From contig NZ_PEBQ01000030.1 of the NCBI RefSeq assembly GCF_002738225.1, positions 1 to 64,000 on the forward strand: 64,000 bases of DNA, in the 5' to 3' direction. Below are positions 63,276 through 64,000 of the stretch, piece after piece. Within the stretch, counting starts at the first letter, position 1. The number at the start of each line of letters is the position of its first letter. Both the position numbers and the translations under genes were made by a program. The DNA comes from Acetobacter pomorum. Its GTDB lineage: Bacteria; Pseudomonadota; Alphaproteobacteria; Acetobacterales; Acetobacteraceae. The notes under the pieces are model-generated. The model ran no database searches, was not told the origin of the DNA, and saw only the letters and a list, made by a program, of their open reading frames with translations.

Positions 63276-64000
63276 GTGACAGGTCTGGTGCCAACCTTAC
63301 CGTCACAGCATAACGATGCTCAGTATGAACTGAGCATCGTTATTGCTGTTTTGGACGAACAGGATAACCTGCCACAGGTTTGCCGGGAACTGGCTGAGGC
63401 CATGCCGCAATTGCCTGCCACCGAAGTTGTATTTGTAGATGATGGCAGCCAGGATCAGACCGTAAAGGTGTTGCAGCGCCTGCGGGATGAGTGCCTGCCA
63501 AACTTACGTATTCTTTCTCATGATCGGCGGTGTGGTAAATCTGCTGCGTTGCGCACGGGCATTACAGCAGCACGTGGTGCATGGATTGCCACAATTGATG
63601 GGGATGCGCAGGACGACCCGCGTGAGCTGTGTGCTCTGGTTGCGCTCGCACAGAATCAGGCGGTTAAAGGAAAGGCGCCCCTTGTTGTAGGGGTACGCAC
63701 ACGCCGTAAAGATGGTTGGTCGCGCCGATTTGCAACACGTTTTGCCAATGGGCTGCGGCAAAAGCTCCTGAATGATCAGTGTCCAGATACTGGGGCTCCA
63801 ATCAAGGTTTTTCAGCGGTCTGACTTTTTGCGCTTGCCGCAGTTTGAGGGTTTACACCGTTTTCTTCCGGCTTTGTTTGCGTCTTATGGCGTGCCGTTGG
63901 TGTGCCATCCTGTTACGCACCGGCCGCGTTTGCATGGGCAATCCAAATATACCAATTTCAATCGTGCCGTGGTTGGGGTGCGTGATTTGCTGGGTGTGAT
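63276..64000 (+). CDS. Family 2 glycosyltransferase, 3' end beyond the window
   Basis: The frame is open from a GTG at 63276 to the window edge (at least 241 residues), so it is partial. It is a GT2 enzyme of the dolichol/undecaprenyl-phosphate sugar transferase type. LSIVIAVLDEQDNLPQV opens the nucleotide-binding fold, with VVFVDDGSQDQT, then CGKSAALRTGITAARG and IATIDGDAQDDP, which carries the metal-binding DxD. GLHRFLPALFASYG and HGQSKYTNFNRA match the later family motifs. A perfect 13-bp inverted repeat lies within its first codons. Confidence 0.88.
   Translation, partial: MTGLVPTLPSQHNDAQYELSIVIAVLDEQDNLPQVCRELAEAMPQLPATEVVFVDDGSQDQTVKVLQRLRDECLPNLRILSHDRRCGKSAALRTGITAARGAWIATIDGDAQDDPRELCALVALAQNQAVKGKAPLVVGVRTRRKDGWSRRFATRFANGLRQKLLNDQCPDTGAPIKVFQRSDFLRLPQFEGLHRFLPALFASYGVPLVCHPVTHRPRLHGQSKYTNFNRAVVGVRDLLGV
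63312..63341 (+). terminator. Terminator-like hairpin inside the start of the glycosyltransferase
   Basis: AACGATGCTCAGT and ACTGAGCATCGTT form a perfect 13-bp stem with a 4-base loop, followed by ATTGCTGTTTT. It lies 36-66 bases into the coding sequence and just downstream of atpF. Confidence 0.55.

Noticed and set aside
1..64000. tRNA, rRNA, insertion sequence or prophage genes
   Set aside because: Intergenic gaps were read on both strands. Apart from the tmRNA no cloverleaf, transposase, integrase or terminal repeat was seen.

Overview
The window reads as a chromosomal segment of an acetic acid bacterium (Acetobacteraceae, most like Acetobacter or a close relative). Reasons: a circularly permuted, two-piece alphaproteobacterial tmRNA gene with tag ANDNSEVLAVAA; a split ATP synthase with only the F0 genes here (atpI-B-E-b'-b); an alphaproteobacterial type III ornithine decarboxylase with a long structured leader; SspB of the alpha type; and overall family resemblance of the proteins. 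Taxonomy is inferred from gene content, not from a database search. Almost everything is housekeeping. I see no insertion sequence, prophage, CRISPR array, tRNA or rRNA.

Layout. 1-942: 5'-truncated sugar MFS transporter, then a terminator. 1041-3309 (minus): aroQ-accB-accC. 3540-5309: RlpA-like protein and a convergent YihY/BrkB membrane protein. 5476-7709: structured leader (speF-motif candidate), ornithine decarboxylase, YfdX-family protein. 7727-9135 (minus): ccmA-ccmB haem export. 9326-14401: aconitase, then a polar amino-acid ABC transporter whose second gene fuses binding protein and permease. 14577-15527: LysR regulator. 15567-18448 (minus): an unrecognised three-gene operon built around a membrane-anchored ClpB-D2-like AAA+ ATPase. 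18688-24654: rimP-nusA-ylxR/L7Ae-infB-rbfA. 24659-27674: Lrp-type regulator divergent from alr-dadA, an alanine catabolism module. 27901-29433: secreted PF10091-type glucan hydrolase. 29489-32640 (minus): VOC protein, class I fumarase, sspB and ssrA. 32789-34407: thyX and two small envelope proteins.

34488-35591 (minus): Mrp/ApbC Fe-S carrier. 35799-40334: OpgC-like acyltransferase, SGNH hydrolase, DegP-type protease, FUSC-family membrane protein. 40579-41615: a 37-residue membrane peptide and an exported protein of unknown function. 41741-43609 (minus): ilvD. 43874-47242: pstC-A-B-phoU without pstS. 47270-49473 (minus): SDR-like protein and a membrane-anchored unknown. 49681-50651: rplM-rpsI. 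50718-52298 (minus): S10 peptidase. 52467-53054: exported 29-residue repeat protein. 53113-54864 (minus): DbpA-like helicase. 54986-56926 (minus): putative porin. 57093-60584: gloA, dapF-mtaB-ftsY. 60704-63249: F0 genes. 63276 to the end: family 2 glycosyltransferase, cut by the window edge.

Functional threads. tmRNA and SspB are neighbours in the same orientation; SspB delivers tmRNA-tagged proteins to ClpXP. OpgC, SGNH hydrolase and the PF10091 hydrolase may all act on periplasmic or extracellular glucans. Candidates for something undescribed are the membrane AAA+ operon (15567-18448), the 37-residue peptide (40579-40692), the repeat protein (52467-53054), and terminator-like hairpins placed in or against start regions (12051-12084, 60684-60697, 63312-63341).
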